This document shows, in pieces, positions 1 through 12,000 of a DNA stretch of 64,000 nt. Below the pieces are notes generated by a model. It was not told the origin of the DNA. It was given only the letters and a program-made list of their open reading frames with translations, and searched no databases. This stretch comes from Diphasiastrum complanatum. Lineage: Eukaryota > Streptophyta > Lycopodiopsida > Lycopodiales > Lycopodiaceae. The stretch is from NCBI GenBank assembly GCA_029204225.1, contig CM055112.1:29104703-29168702 (forward strand), given 5' to 3'. The position numbers were made by a program, and so were the translations under genes. Numbering within the stretch: position 1 is the stretch's first letter; every line of letters starts with the position of its first letter.

Positions 1-179
1 TGCATACCCATGAAGCACGTATGACATGTGGCACAAAGATCTTTTGAATTTTGAGGGGTTACCGCACCCTCGGACTAATAGATTATTCACTTGTTGAAAT
101 CCATCTCTCTTGTCAAGGAGCTTAAGCATTGATGTTTGATTACTTTTTTGATTCTTAATGTATTTGAATAATATTTGAT

Positions 180-490
180 ATGTAGTTGATGTGTTTATTG
201 TCATTCAACATAGTTATGAAGCTAAACAGGATGATCTACAGGTTCCAACAATTTGGATGTCCAAATCCTTTGTTGGCACTTGTCACTACATTTGTAGAAT
301 TTCTGCTTCTTGCATTGAAATCCCCCATCCTCATGACATCGTCATCTTCTTTATATTTGACTATATCAAGGCTGATTTCTATGATTGGGTCTTTACTATC
401 CAAGCTAGTATTGCGATAGAAAATGGACTTTTGAGGAACAAAGTAGCAAACGCACAAAACAGAATACCTTCTGTTCTGCCATGATTTTCA
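180..490 (-). pseudogene. LINE endonuclease-domain fragment
   Basis: Read on the minus strand, this stretch encodes a piece resembling the apurinic-type endonuclease of plant LINEs. The phrase YFVPQKS is followed about 35 residues later by the catalytic-loop signature MGDFNAR, the hallmark GDFN motif of the exonuclease-endonuclease-phosphatase fold. The open frame covers only about 80 residues and has no start of its own. It lies downstream (in minus-strand sense) of the ORF1-like fragment at 1996-2275, the usual ORF1-then-EN order of a LINE, with about 1.5 kb of unrelated sequence between. Inference: both are remains of one old minus-strand LINE in an intron of the succinate dehydrogenase gene. 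The motif is seen directly; family membership rests on that motif alone. Confidence 0.6.
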
Positions 491-1250
491 GCCACGTATC
501 GACTCTTAAAAGTTGACGTCCTTACCTTTGTTCTATAAGAAGGAAGAATACCTATCAAAAGTTGGTATTATGCAAGTTTCAGCCAAGATTATTATTTTTA
601 TCTTTTGCCACTTCACTCAAGCGGTTCTCATTACAAAAACCAGATTTAGCTTCAAGCACTTTTTTTTTGGATCACCTCGTCTCATTTGATTGGCGGAGTG
701 TCCTCCCAAAATGTCGGCCCTTCCATAGTGGTGCTGTTGTAAAGCTATCTTCATAAGCTTTACTTCCGGCGCCACTGGCGCGAGCATTGTCCCCGGCGCC
801 AGCAGCGCCCCTGCTGCTCCCGGCGCCGTTGGCGCCGGCGCCATGTGACCAGAATCCAGCCGGCGCCAAGTTCCTATGGCTGAAAATCTTTGATCGGTTC
901 TAGCGAAGTCTAGAGAGCTCAGATCGATGTGCAATCACCTCACACGATCTAGGCATGATTAAAGGAAGCCTGGGGATCAATAAAATCTAGAGAGAGAAAA
1001 TGACTTTCTAGAAAGAGAAAATCCTAGAGAGAGAGAAAACGTGCTTTACCAGCCTGGGTAGAGTGCTTGGTATGAGAGGGGGGGGGGTGCCGAATCCCAC
1101 CAATACGATAGGGGAGTGCGGGTTGCGACTCAGGGCGAGCTCCAACCAAGTCTCAGCCTCCCTTGCTGGAATGTTGTCATGGCTCTCGCCTTGGCATGCT
1201 AGCGCCCTGGAGACTAGGGTCGGTCACACACTTGAAATGTAACCTTCTCA
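491..1250. other. Non-coding intron sequence with GGCGCC cluster and poly-G run
   Basis: No gene is supported here. From about 765 to 870 there is a very GC-rich block in which the palindrome GGCGCC recurs at least six times. Purine-rich AGAGAGA stretches follow at 985-1035, and a run of ten G lies near 1079-1088. Around 1047-1110 the text (GGGTAGAGTGCTTGGTATGAG, then a CGAATCCC-like segment) weakly resembles a tRNA gene and could be a decayed tRNA-derived SINE head, but it is too degraded to call. The minus-strand open frame across the GC block is Ala/Pro-rich and looks like a composition artefact. Confidence 0.4.
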
Positions 1251-1539
1251 GATTTATCAATAAAGTGGGATTTTCCTCAAGCTGACTCTGATTACCTTCT
1301 GGGTTTCAGTGTTCGGTAAAAGCGCCAGTTGTAAGGCCGCTTCAAAATTTTTAAGTTGGCACATAGCTGAGGGTCGTATCTCGGGGCGGCAGCGGTATGC
1401 CGTCGGGACCATTCCGTCCGTGGCGCCAGCGGTATGCTGTCGAGACCATTTGGTCCAGGAACTGGTTGTCTCCATATCTGTCGCGGCTTGTGGTTCTGAG
1501 TGTTCCTTGCATGAACGTGAATGGGTTAAGCTCTTGGGG

Positions 1540-1905
1540 AAAGGGCTCTAACCTGTCGGCTGAGTTGGATGGCTTGCTTGGGTGGAAGTTACTTGTTTAT
1601 GGCTGTCCAGTCTGGTGGGGGGCCAAGTTGGCTTCTTGCGCTCGTGATGAAGCTTTCAGTTGGTTAAGTCTGATGTAAGTCAGACCGCTTGCTTGGAATG
1701 GATGTTACTCGTTTGTAACGAAGCTTCGAGTTGGTTAAGTTTGATGTATGTCGGGTGGCTTGCTTGGAGGGAAGTCACCCACATCGGGACCCCCGATCTG
1801 GCATGGCGCCAGGTTGGATCTTAATGTTGGTTTTCGAAACTTCAAGTTGGTTAAGTCTGATCGTTGTTGGCGAGTTGGTTGCTTGTATGTCAAGTGGGTT
1901 TGGAT
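1540..1905 (+). repeat. Local degenerate repeats (GGCTTGCTTGG / GTTGGTTAAGT modules)
   Basis: Two short modules recur in order: a GGCTTGCTTGG-type module (near 1570, 1687 and 1757) and a CAGTTGGTTAAGTCTGATG-type module (near 1656, 1728 and 1845), roughly 75-120 bp apart. The spacing is irregular and the copies differ, so this is an old local duplication and not a fresh microsatellite. No coding potential is evident. Confidence 0.55.
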
Positions 1906-1995
1906 GGCAAGAGTTGAAGGCTGGGAAGCTAAGTCGTGGTTCCCGGCTCCCTTTGGGATGCCTGCGCTACAGCTGCCCATTACCTTTTGACTTTG

Positions 1996-2275
1996 TCATT
2001 GAAATCTACCTTTTGCTTGTTCCGTAGATGTAAGATCTTCATCCACATAAACTTGAGTAGCCCAAAGCTTCCCCCTATTTTGCAATACAAAGTTTTTTGC
2101 CTTGTTATCCAAAACTTGAACTAATGTGTTCCTGATTTCTTTTACTTGTCTAAAGGGCTCCCTGATGTCTTCCTTTGAAAGACCCATTTTGTCAAACAAG
2201 ACATTCGAGATAGGTTCTCCATTTCTAGGAAACTCCTTGAATGTCAAGTTTGATGCTTGTTTGGACTATGAAAAT
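1996..2275 (-). pseudogene. LINE ORF1-like fragment
   Basis: The minus-strand frame reads about 85 residues ending in a segment like NFVLQNRGKLWATQVYVDED. This resembles the RNA-binding C-terminal part of LINE ORF1 proteins, where a KxLKGTxxxINEDLT-like phrase is typical. There is no complete ORF and no zinc knuckle in view. With the endonuclease fragment at 180-490 on the same strand it suggests one decayed LINE. The similarity is recalled at motif level, so the assignment is tentative. Confidence 0.4.
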
Positions 2276-2592
2276 CTCTTATTCCTCTTTCACAAGAGTT
2301 TATAACTCTTTAGCAAAGAAAGATTTATATGTATCATTGAGATCCGATTAAGTGGAGGTTTCTCCCTACTTCTGAAATCTGATCAGTATACGTTGGATGT
2401 CTTTGTTGTCACTTTTTTTGTGTTTTAACACTTTACAACTTGTTCAAACAATCCTCGATGGCAACTTGACACATCGTGCTGTCATGTGTCATGAAGGAAA
2501 TGAGCGTTAGCAAGTCTTGATATGGGGGTGTTTTTTTGTATGTCATTGCGGACGGGTGGTTGGGGCTGCTTGGGTAGTCTTTCCGGTGTGTG

Positions 2593-2593
<1 letters not shown>

Positions 2594-2654
<61 letters not shown>
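2594..2654. repeat. (GA)n microsatellite
   Basis: About 30 uninterrupted GA dinucleotides, ending roughly 55 bp before the splice acceptor of the first visible succinate dehydrogenase exon. The stretch 2276-2709 is otherwise plain AT-rich intron. Confidence 0.95.
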
Positions 2655-2656
<2 letters not shown>

Positions 2657-2709
2657 TAAAGTTTTTGTTTTCTAAGCTCCAAATTTTGTTCTATTGTGCA
2701 TGAAAGCAG

Positions 2710-2773
2710 GATTTGGAATTTGTCCAATTTCACCCTACTGGCATTTATGGTGCAGGTTGTCTCATAACCGAGG
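2710..2773 (+). CDS. SDH1: SDH1 exon (first visible)
   Basis: The acceptor AG is at 2708-2709 and the donor GTAAGT begins at 2774. It encodes [19 protein letters not shown] plus TEG, the block holding the conserved active-site HPTG. It starts in phase 0 and ends one base into a Gly codon completed by the exon at 3745. The residues before it in homologues (GLPLQ) were not found upstream, so the preceding intron exceeds 2.7 kb. Confidence 0.93.
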
Positions 2774-4038
2774 GTAAGTGAAATGTTGAACTCTAAACAT
2801 GACCATATTTAGATACTCTTTCGTTATTCAGTTCATTGCCATCTTTCTTTGCTTAGGGATGTGTCGGAGGCTTTTGTGTAAAAATCTGATAAAATGCTTG
2901 CTATATCACAATGATTTACAAGTGCTCTAAGTATAGCTCCACTTTGTTCATTGATCTGTCTTGAGGATTCTTTTCAAAGTCACTATAACAAAAATCCACT
3001 ACTCCTTACCATTTTACTCACTAAGCCTTTAAGGTTTAATTTTGAAGAATGAAAAGGCATATTAAGGAGCAAGAGTGTTTGTTTGGCAATTTTTTATAGC
3101 AATAGGTTGCATTCTGGATTTCTAGATATTATACACATTATTTAAGATATAAATTTTCTTTCAGCTTGATGTGATGTTCTGAATGTTTTTCAAATTCAAT
3201 GTTAGTGGCTCTCAATAATAATATCAGCAATGAAAAATTAGTAGTTCATGAGGAAAGTTAACATATTCAACAAGTATAAAGGGTTAGCTATTACAACAAT
3301 AATGATTTCTACTTGTAGTCCATCTTTGCTTTACTAGTCAGAATGAACCTTTTCTTGCTTTTCTTGCAATGCTATACTTTTTTTGATCTTTAGATGTTCT
3401 AATAATTCACAACATGTGAATTAGTTGGGCTATTTATGATCTCTTAGATATTTTAGTTCTAGAATTCATGTTTCAATTAACGTTTCTAGACAATTTTTGT
3501 TAGTAGTTTTTATGACTATGTTTAGATTTGAGTGCTTTTCTATTAAGTGGTTTGCATGTGTTCTTATCGTTTTTCAAAACCTTTAAGTGCATGCGTTTAT
3601 AGATGTAATTGTTTTCTCCCCTTAAATGGGCAAGAGATTTAGATGTGTGGAGAAACTCACCTTTCTAGCAAGTTGTTTGATCGTAATTATAATATCTATC
3701 AAAACATTTGCTAAGAGTTAATTGTTATTTTGGGCCATATCTAGGATCACGTGGTGAAGGCGGTATTTTACGCAATAGTGAAGGCGAACGTTTTATGGAA
3801 AGGTATGCACCGACTGCTAAAGATCTAGCTTCTCGAGATGTGGTCTCTAGATCCATGACCTTGGAAATTCGCGAAGGGCGAGGTGTAGGTATGTCATTTA
3901 TAAAGTGTGCTTGCTTGAACCTCATTCAAACCTATATTGTGTATGAATCACTTATTTCAAGTAGTGATGTGTTCCATCATAGTTGGAGCAATGTTGGGTT
4001 TAAATGCTTGCAACTAAATTTTTTTTTGGAATGTGACG

Positions 4039-4077
<39 letters not shown>

Positions 4078-4731
4078 CTATGAAACTATGAGGAACGAAA
4101 TGCCATTTTTAAAGTGTGCCTTGTCTAGAGTGTAGGTTCAAGTTTTTGGAAGATGTATCGAGAATTCTTTCAAAAAAAATATTTTTAATTAGAAATTTTG
4201 ATATGGAAATAAAGGACAAGTTAAGATCCAAAACCCAAAATGTACAATACAAAATCTAGGCACTACACTTTGGAATTTGGATCGCCAGCTCACAACTCAA
4301 TTGGAGAATCTAGCTTGATGTATCCGCAAGCTTGAGGCTACAGACGTTCAACTTGAGTTGAGCTTTTAGCTTCAAGTCATTGGTGACGCCGTAGTTGCAT
4401 CAAAGTAGTTAGTGGTTACTACTAACTAGTATCATGTATGATAGTTCAAGTTAGGGTGGTTACTTTCGAAATTTTGAGTCCTAACATTTGACCAGTGACT
4501 CCCGAGTCCTCCTGAGTCCTGAGCACTTAGCAGTGAGTCCTGACTCTAGTCTCCTCCTGAGTCTCGAGTCCTGACTCACTGCTTAGGAGTTCCGAGTCCG
4601 TGCTCACTGCTTAGGGCTAGGGCTATACAATCACCAATGTAACCTACTAATCTGTTTAATGTTAGATCTTACTATTCGAAACTCTCAATATTTACTTGGG
4701 AAAATAGATGTTGATGAAATAGTCATATCGA

Positions 4732-4796
<65 letters not shown>

Positions 4797-6999
4797 GATA
4801 TATACTAGTAACGTGTGCCGTTGACGGGTGATGGTGGCCGATCTAGGTGACGGCCGATGGTTTAGGAGGAAAGCCGATGGTTGTTGATGGGTGGCTGGTG
4901 TATGTGTGTGTATGTACGTGAGTGCATGTGTTTATATATGTGTGTGTATTCGTGAGAGTGCGTATATTTGTGCCTGCGTGTGGGTAGTCTAGCATAGTGT
5001 GCCCGCCGATGGCGGGCGGTTGATGATGTGTGTGTGGATTTGTGTGTATGAGTGTGCGTGTGTGTCTGTGTGTGTGGGTTTGTGTGTATGGTGTGTCCAA
5101 CGGTTATATGGCCGATGGTGTGTGTGTGTGTGTGTATGGATTTGTGTGTATGATTCGTGTGTGTATGAGTGTGCATGTGCATGCATTGATTTCTCAAAAA
5201 CTCGACATCTTTACAATTTTCTAGACTGCTTCTAGGATTCCTAGCTTGAACGCACGTTTCTCTGTGCATACTGAACCGCTTGGAGCCCGATTTGTCGATG
5301 CGAGTTCGTCTCGACGTGTAGCATTGGATGGAACAGACGACATGCAAGACGGAGCCCATTGGGCGATATTGGACCACTTCTCGAAAATGCCAAAAAGTAG
5401 TCCATCTACTGTGCCCTAGTGGCGTTCCTCCCGACACGAATGGCGTTTTCAAGCATACAACGTCGGAACTGAGACAGAAAGGGTGTTTCATGTCAGAATT
5501 GAGCTACAAATGGTCCTGTGGGTTCGTGTTGAGCCCATGAACCTTTGGACACCTTCTGTTCGAAGTTCTGCCCATTTTTTGATTGAATCCGACCTTTTTT
5601 TGGCTCGACGGGCCTAGAATAACAACACTACGTTTAAGGTTTCTTTGGATGCACATTTCGCTGTGAGTACTGAACCATTTGGAGCCCAATTTAGTGTTGT
5701 AGGTTCGTATCGGCGTGCAGCACAAGACGGAATAGACGGTTTGAAAAATGGACTTCGTTCGGCGACATTGGACATGTTCTTAGCTATGCTTGAAAGTAGT
5801 CCATTTAGTGGCATTCCCCCTAACAAAAAGGTCGTTTCCGGACAAACGACATCGAAATTGAGTTGCAAATGGTCATGTGGGTTTGTGTCAAGCCCACGAA
5901 CCGCTGAACGCCTACCGTCCGAGGTTTTGACTATCTCTCACTGAATGTGACCAATTCTTGGCTCGTCGGGCCTAGAATCCCACAACTACGTTTAGGGTTT
6001 CTGGTTCGGACGCACGTGTCTTTGTGAAGATAGTTCATAGAGCGTGAAGTATGAATTTGTTTAGGGTTGAAACAGGTGCTACCCTTACTGAGGCTTAGAG
6101 AAAATCTGCCTTGTAGTTTTGTAGGTTCAATTTCTAAAAAGCCAACAGACCTTTGAGCTAGGAAAATGGTAGCAGTTGCTGGAATTTGAGAAAAAGTGCA
6201 GAGAGGTAAGAGAAATTGGTAGTTGATAAGTTAGGCCAGCTAAATATAGGTGCTAAATATATCTTGTGCTTGTTCTATAGACTCTGAGCGAGGAGCCGCA
6301 CATGAACTACTTCCTCGTCGATATCATTGGTTCTCGTGTTACTACTATTTGGGAATTGATTCAGAGTTTCTTTCTCAAATACCTTCATGGAGAGAGCTAT
6401 CAAGAGTCCATGACTTCAACCGTGTTCAGAATGGCAGGAATTTTTTTTCCCTGGAGTAGTTGCACACAGTCTTGTGAACTACATCAACTCCATAAGGCTG
6501 GACTATATTCCTGGACCATTTAGGTCAATTCCAAATGTTTTCAGGTCCCAACCGACGAAGTGTCCCTGAAGCCCTGTTTAACGGCGAACTTGTGTGTGTG
6601 TGTGTGTGTGTGTGTGAGTTTTGAGATGTGTGCACACTGCACTGTGAGTTTGTGTGAGGCTTGAGCACTGAGATTGTGTGTGTGTGCACTGTAGTCTGTG
6701 TGTGCACTGTGTGTGTGTGTTTGTGTGTGTCAGTGTGTGTGCACTCAGCAGTGTGTGTGATATTTTGTGTGTGTGTGTGACATTGTGTGCACTGTGTGTG
6801 TTGAATCTTGATGGGGTTCAATGTGGGGCATGGGCAGTGGGCATTGTGAGATGGGTGTGGGACCTGGGTAGTTAGAACTTAGAACTTAGAACTTAGAAGT
6901 CCGAGTTAGTAGTTACTAGTTAGTACTAAGTAGTTACTAGTGTCTAGTTAGTAGTTAGAACTTAGAACTTAGAAGTTAGAACTTAGAGAGATCCGTCAC

Positions 7000-7071
<72 letters not shown>

Positions 7072-9049
7072 GCCACCATGCCGAGGGATAGGGACCCCTT
7101 GTGGGATCACGTCACCATCGCTGCGGCCATTGTTACGTTTGAGGGGATACGAGATTGCCCCCTGCATGCATGCTCCTGACACGCCACTCACTCCTGTCGC
7201 ATCGGAGGAGGTTGGCCCTTTTAGGATGGGGCCCGGACCGAGAGGTAAACATTCAACTCTAAGACTCTTACACTTCAAAGTTCAAACATTGATCAAGTTA
7301 TAAGTTTTAACTTTTAGCTCACATGATACATCAAGTTTGAAGTTTCAATTTCATTGATCATCTAATTTCTAAATTGTATTGTAATTTCAAATTTGTCTTT
7401 TTTGGCAGATCGAGATGTAGTCACGGCGACACACCCAAAGGCCACCACATCACGCCCCCCAGTTGGCATCCACTCACCCCTCGCTTCCCATGGCCCAAAG
7501 GACAGAGCTGTAGATGAGGCAGGGCCTAGTACCCGGCCTGACCCGCCTTCTGGTGGAAGATCTTCGACACCACCTCCAGCCATGACCATACTGGCACCAC
7601 ATCATCCACCTGAGAGATGGAGAGGTAGACGGGGCCGCACTACACAGATGGGGGGTAGAGAGTACTATGTGTCTAGCTTCACTCCCAGAGCCATGGCAGA
7701 GGCAGAGGTTGTCGTTCGACAGTTGTTCTACACCTGCGATCTGCCATTTCATTTGGCTAGGACCCCGGCATGGAGGAGGGCGATGAGTGCGGTGAGTGTG
7801 ATTGGGCAGGTGTGGCAAGGGCCATCTTGCGACACTAAACCTTAAACCCTAAACCGGCAACGTGCAAGTGGCCATTGGCAAGTTCCAACTTGTTACAACT
7901 TTTTCGGATCCACACTTGTCACTCACAGACTACAGTCTTGAGTCTCGACTCTCCTTAGCAAGCAGTTGCCAGTGCTGAGTGTCCACGACTTTGCTGTCAA
8001 GTGAGCACTAAGCACTTAGCAGATCCTTGTACCTGGGGCCTGGGCAGTGGGCAGTGGGCACTGGCCCCTGGGTAGTAGGGGGCCGGGGCCACTGGGCCAG
8101 GATATGGTTACAACTTAGTTCTACAAGTAAGTTACAACTTACAACTTTGAACTTTCAAGTTTCAACTTACTGCAGTTCTCTTAAACTTGGGTCATAATGT
8201 CATTCTAGTTTCTGTAATTTCTGTTTTGAAAATTGAATCTTGATACGACAGGTCACACCATCACAAGAGATCTGATTATCCTGAATTCTGATATCTGTAA
8301 ATTTAGAGGAAGATTGAAATTGTTTAGCTATTAAAATTTAAGTATCTGGATTCTGTACTATCATTGAATGTTTGACTTTTTTTTTGAAGAATTGGAAAAA
8401 AAAAGGTTCGAAGCGTTTTCCAATTCGAACCTGGCCTGGCCGTTCAAACCTCAAAGAATCGGTTCGAACCGGCTGGTTTGAATTGACCATTTCGAATCGG
8501 GATGCAACCTTGGCGTGACCTACTTGTGTTTCTCTCCCATCGAAGAGCCAGTTTGACCAAACGATACCCGAATCGAGCAAGGCCAAGTCCGTTAGGTCCG
8601 TATCGGGTTCACGAACCTGTGGACTGTATTCTTGGACCATTTTGGTCCAGGAATCATGATTTCTACACAAGTTTAAACGTATGCTACACAAGTGCTACTT
8701 TGATATTGAATCTGCCGATTGTATCTTGCAATGCCTATCACACAATGAGGAATTACACTCTCGATCATGTTGTTTTTGTGTTATACTCTAGCTATGGTTC
8801 GTTGTTTTTATGGTTATGGCTGTGGATCCTAACGTCTACCCGCCGTTAAGTCATTTGCTCGCGCTCTCTTCATCGTGAAAGGAAGTCATGCCCTTCAATT
8901 GTTTTGCCTTGAGCTGTTTGCGATATTGGTCTTCTTAATTGGTGTTATATTAACTACGCCATTTGTTAGGGTTTGGGGTGTGGGGTTGATGCCATTTCGT
9001 TAGGGTTTAGGTTTATGGTTTTTCGTTAGAGGCTATTCCATACTACGTC

Positions 9050-9089
<40 letters not shown>

Positions 9090-12000
9090 TTGCACAGAGC
9101 AAACCATTTCTAACCACCCATGATAAATTAGCCATGACAACAATAAACTGTAAGAAATATATACATATCATCTGCTGCCAATGTACATGATGCTGTATGT
9201 GTATCAATATCTACATGTCCAAACTAAACAAATCATCCCTCTACGTGCCAGATGCATCTGCAGGGATGTCAAATACAAACTCAGCCTCAGAGTCAATGCC
9301 TAGAGGCATCTGAGACTCCTCCAAGTCTGAGCCAACGCCCGCCAATAGACTCCTAGAAAGGTCATCGGTGCGTGCCCTCTTTGGAGGTCTGTCTCTGGGT
9401 CTGCCGGAAGGAACCCGCCGTGGTACACTCTTGCCTGGGGGTCTCCCTCTGCCACGAGGGGCACTCTGGGAACCGCCTGCCTGTGATGCCCTGTGCTGTC
9501 GAACCCGTTGTGAGCCATCATAGGTGTGGGTGTGTCTCTGAGCAGCTGCATCTGCCTCCCTCGCAGCCTATGCCTAGCCATCATCATCAAGGGTCTCTGA
9601 TGTGACAGTAGTGGGTGGGGCACAGTAACCATCCCCTACGATGTTGACTGTCTCGTCTGAATCATATGTGTGGTCATCATCAGAGGAGGGCAATGACATG
9701 TCAGTAGGGAGGGGGGCATGTTGAAGAGTAATGCTTATTTTACCCCTTTGGCTAAGCACTAGTTAAGCTGTAAGTTGTACATAAGTCATGGGGCATGTTA
9801 TAAATTAAATACATGAGACCTCTCCTTTTGTAAGTTGAGTAAATTAGTGCAAGTGGCCCACTTGGCCAAGTAGCTCCTATGGTTGACACCTAGACTTTCT
9901 ATGCATGTATCTGAGGTGCTTGCCTCACAAGGGACTTGTAGGACCCACGCCCTCCTCTCTCTAACAATTCATTTCTTCTTCTAACTTTTGTTGTTGTGAG
10001 GTGCTTATGCAAGTTTCCATAGCCAAGTTTCTCAAGCTTTCGTAGTTGATCTAGTATTGAAGTTAAGATACTCCATAGCTGGGTCTTGCAAATCATCATC
10101 GTATCAAAGCAGGTTGTCTAGCTTGTGAGTCTGTGAGTGAGGGAAAATTCAGTGCTCAGATTCTTGAGAAGATTCTCATCTTCTACAAGCACCTCAATCT
10201 TGAAAGAGGGAGCTTTTGATCTACAGGAGTCAAATTAGGAGTCAGATCAGGTTGAGTCTTGCACTGTTGGAGAGCTATTGGCAAGGGGAGTGGGATGATC
10301 CAAAAACTTTCTAATTCTGGCTGAGTTTTGGGAAGTCTTTTTGGAGGAGCTTACACAAAAGTAGGGCGCATATTTTGTAGGGGCTTTTGGCTACTGAACC
10401 AGTGGGGCCTAGTGCTTGTGCTAGTAAGGCCATACCAAGTGGCAAAGTCAAAAGCAGGAGCTAAAGGGTTGCCTTGAAGTGGCTACATACCTTAGTTTGG
10501 GGTCAAACCCTAGTTGCTGGAAGTTGTTTCTTTGCTAATCTTTTTCAGGTGGAGCTTTTGTTTGAGCACAAATTATAGCATGGCTAGTCTTGGGGAGAGT
10601 TTGTTGGCTGAATCTAGCAAACTTGATGGCACAAACTACAAAGTGTGGAAGTTCAAGATGGCTAACATCTTGATGGACAGGAATTGTTGGGAGTTGATGG
10701 CAAGTAGAGAGCCTGTACCAACATCTGATCCTGAATTGAAGGACGACATAAACAGGAGACAGAAAGTACATAGGATGATCAATCTTTCTGTCAAGAACAA
10801 TATTATTCCTCACTGCAATGCAAAGTTGCAGTGGATGCTTGGACTATTTTGAAGTCTATGTTTGAAACAGTGGATTCAGCCAGGCTTGTGTATTTGCAAA
10901 ACAGGTTACATACTCTCAAGATGGAAGCAGGTGCAACAATTGGTGATCACATCACTAAGGTCAAGGACCTTGTGGATCAACTTGCCTCAGTTGGAGAGAC
11001 AGTAAGTCACAAGAGTATTGTCCCCATAGTCTTGAATAGCTTGTCATTCAACTATCAAGACTATGTGATGGCCCTTTTTGCTAGGGAGAAACTCCCAACC
11101 TTTGGTGTGTTATGTGGTCTTCTTTTACAAGAGGAGATGAGAAGGAAGAATGTTTCTGAAAGGGAAGATAATCCAGAACATGCATTTGCTTCTAATAAGA
11201 AGCAGAACTTTCAGAAGAAAGGCAAACACAAAGGGAAGAACTAAAAAGCAACGCTTGGAGCAGCAGGTGTCCAAGTTACAGGTCGGAGAGGAGTCCAGCA
11301 CCAATTCCTTTTAGATACATGTGAGGCTTGTGCACTAGGAAAGCAACAGAGGCAAAGGTTTCCAAAGGGAAAAGCTACTAGGGCCAAGGGCATTCTTGAG
11401 CTTGTGCATTCAGATTTGCGCGGTCCCATGCAAACCAGATCAGCAGGGGGGGCGTACTATCTCATGACCTTCATAGATGATTTCTCACGGAAGGTATGGG
11501 TCTATTTTCTGAAGCTAAAATCGTGAAGAAATACTTCAAACAGTGGAATGCTTTGGTGGAAAAGCACACAGGGAAGAGGTTAAAGACTCTCAGGTCAGAT
11601 AAGGGTGGTGAGTATATTTCTGATGAGTTCAAAGATCTTTGCAACGCATGTGGGATAAAGAGACAGTTTGTCGCTCCACGTATACCGCAGCAGAACGGCG
11701 TGGCTGAGCGGAAAAACAGGTCTATAGTTGAGTGTCCAAGGAGCATGCTCAAGGCAAAAGGGTTGCCAAATTCCTTTTGGGCGGAAGTGGTAGCAACTGC
11801 TGTTTTTCTATTGATTAGAAGCCCAACCAAAGTGGTTGAAGGAATCATACCTGAAGAAGCGTATAGTGGCAACAAGCCCAAAGTGGGCAGCCTACAGGTA
11901 TTTGGGTGTACTGCATATGCACATATACCAAAGGACTTGCGGAAGAAACTTGATGCAAAATCCGTGAAGTGTATCTTGCTTGGGTATAGTGAAGGTGAGA

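Noticed and set aside
1-2709. Earlier SDH1 exons (for example the GLPLQ-containing one)
   Set aside because: Looked for on the plus strand and not found, so they must lie upstream of the window.
4843-5491. 209-codon minus-strand ORF rich in His/Thr
   Set aside because: It is the translation of a GT-rich low-complexity block plus part of a satellite-like repeat, with no domain and no splice or promoter context.
9300-9632. 110-codon minus-strand ORF as a separate gene
   Set aside because: The neighbouring frame reads better as a hAT-like basic/acidic tail, so this ORF is a shadow.
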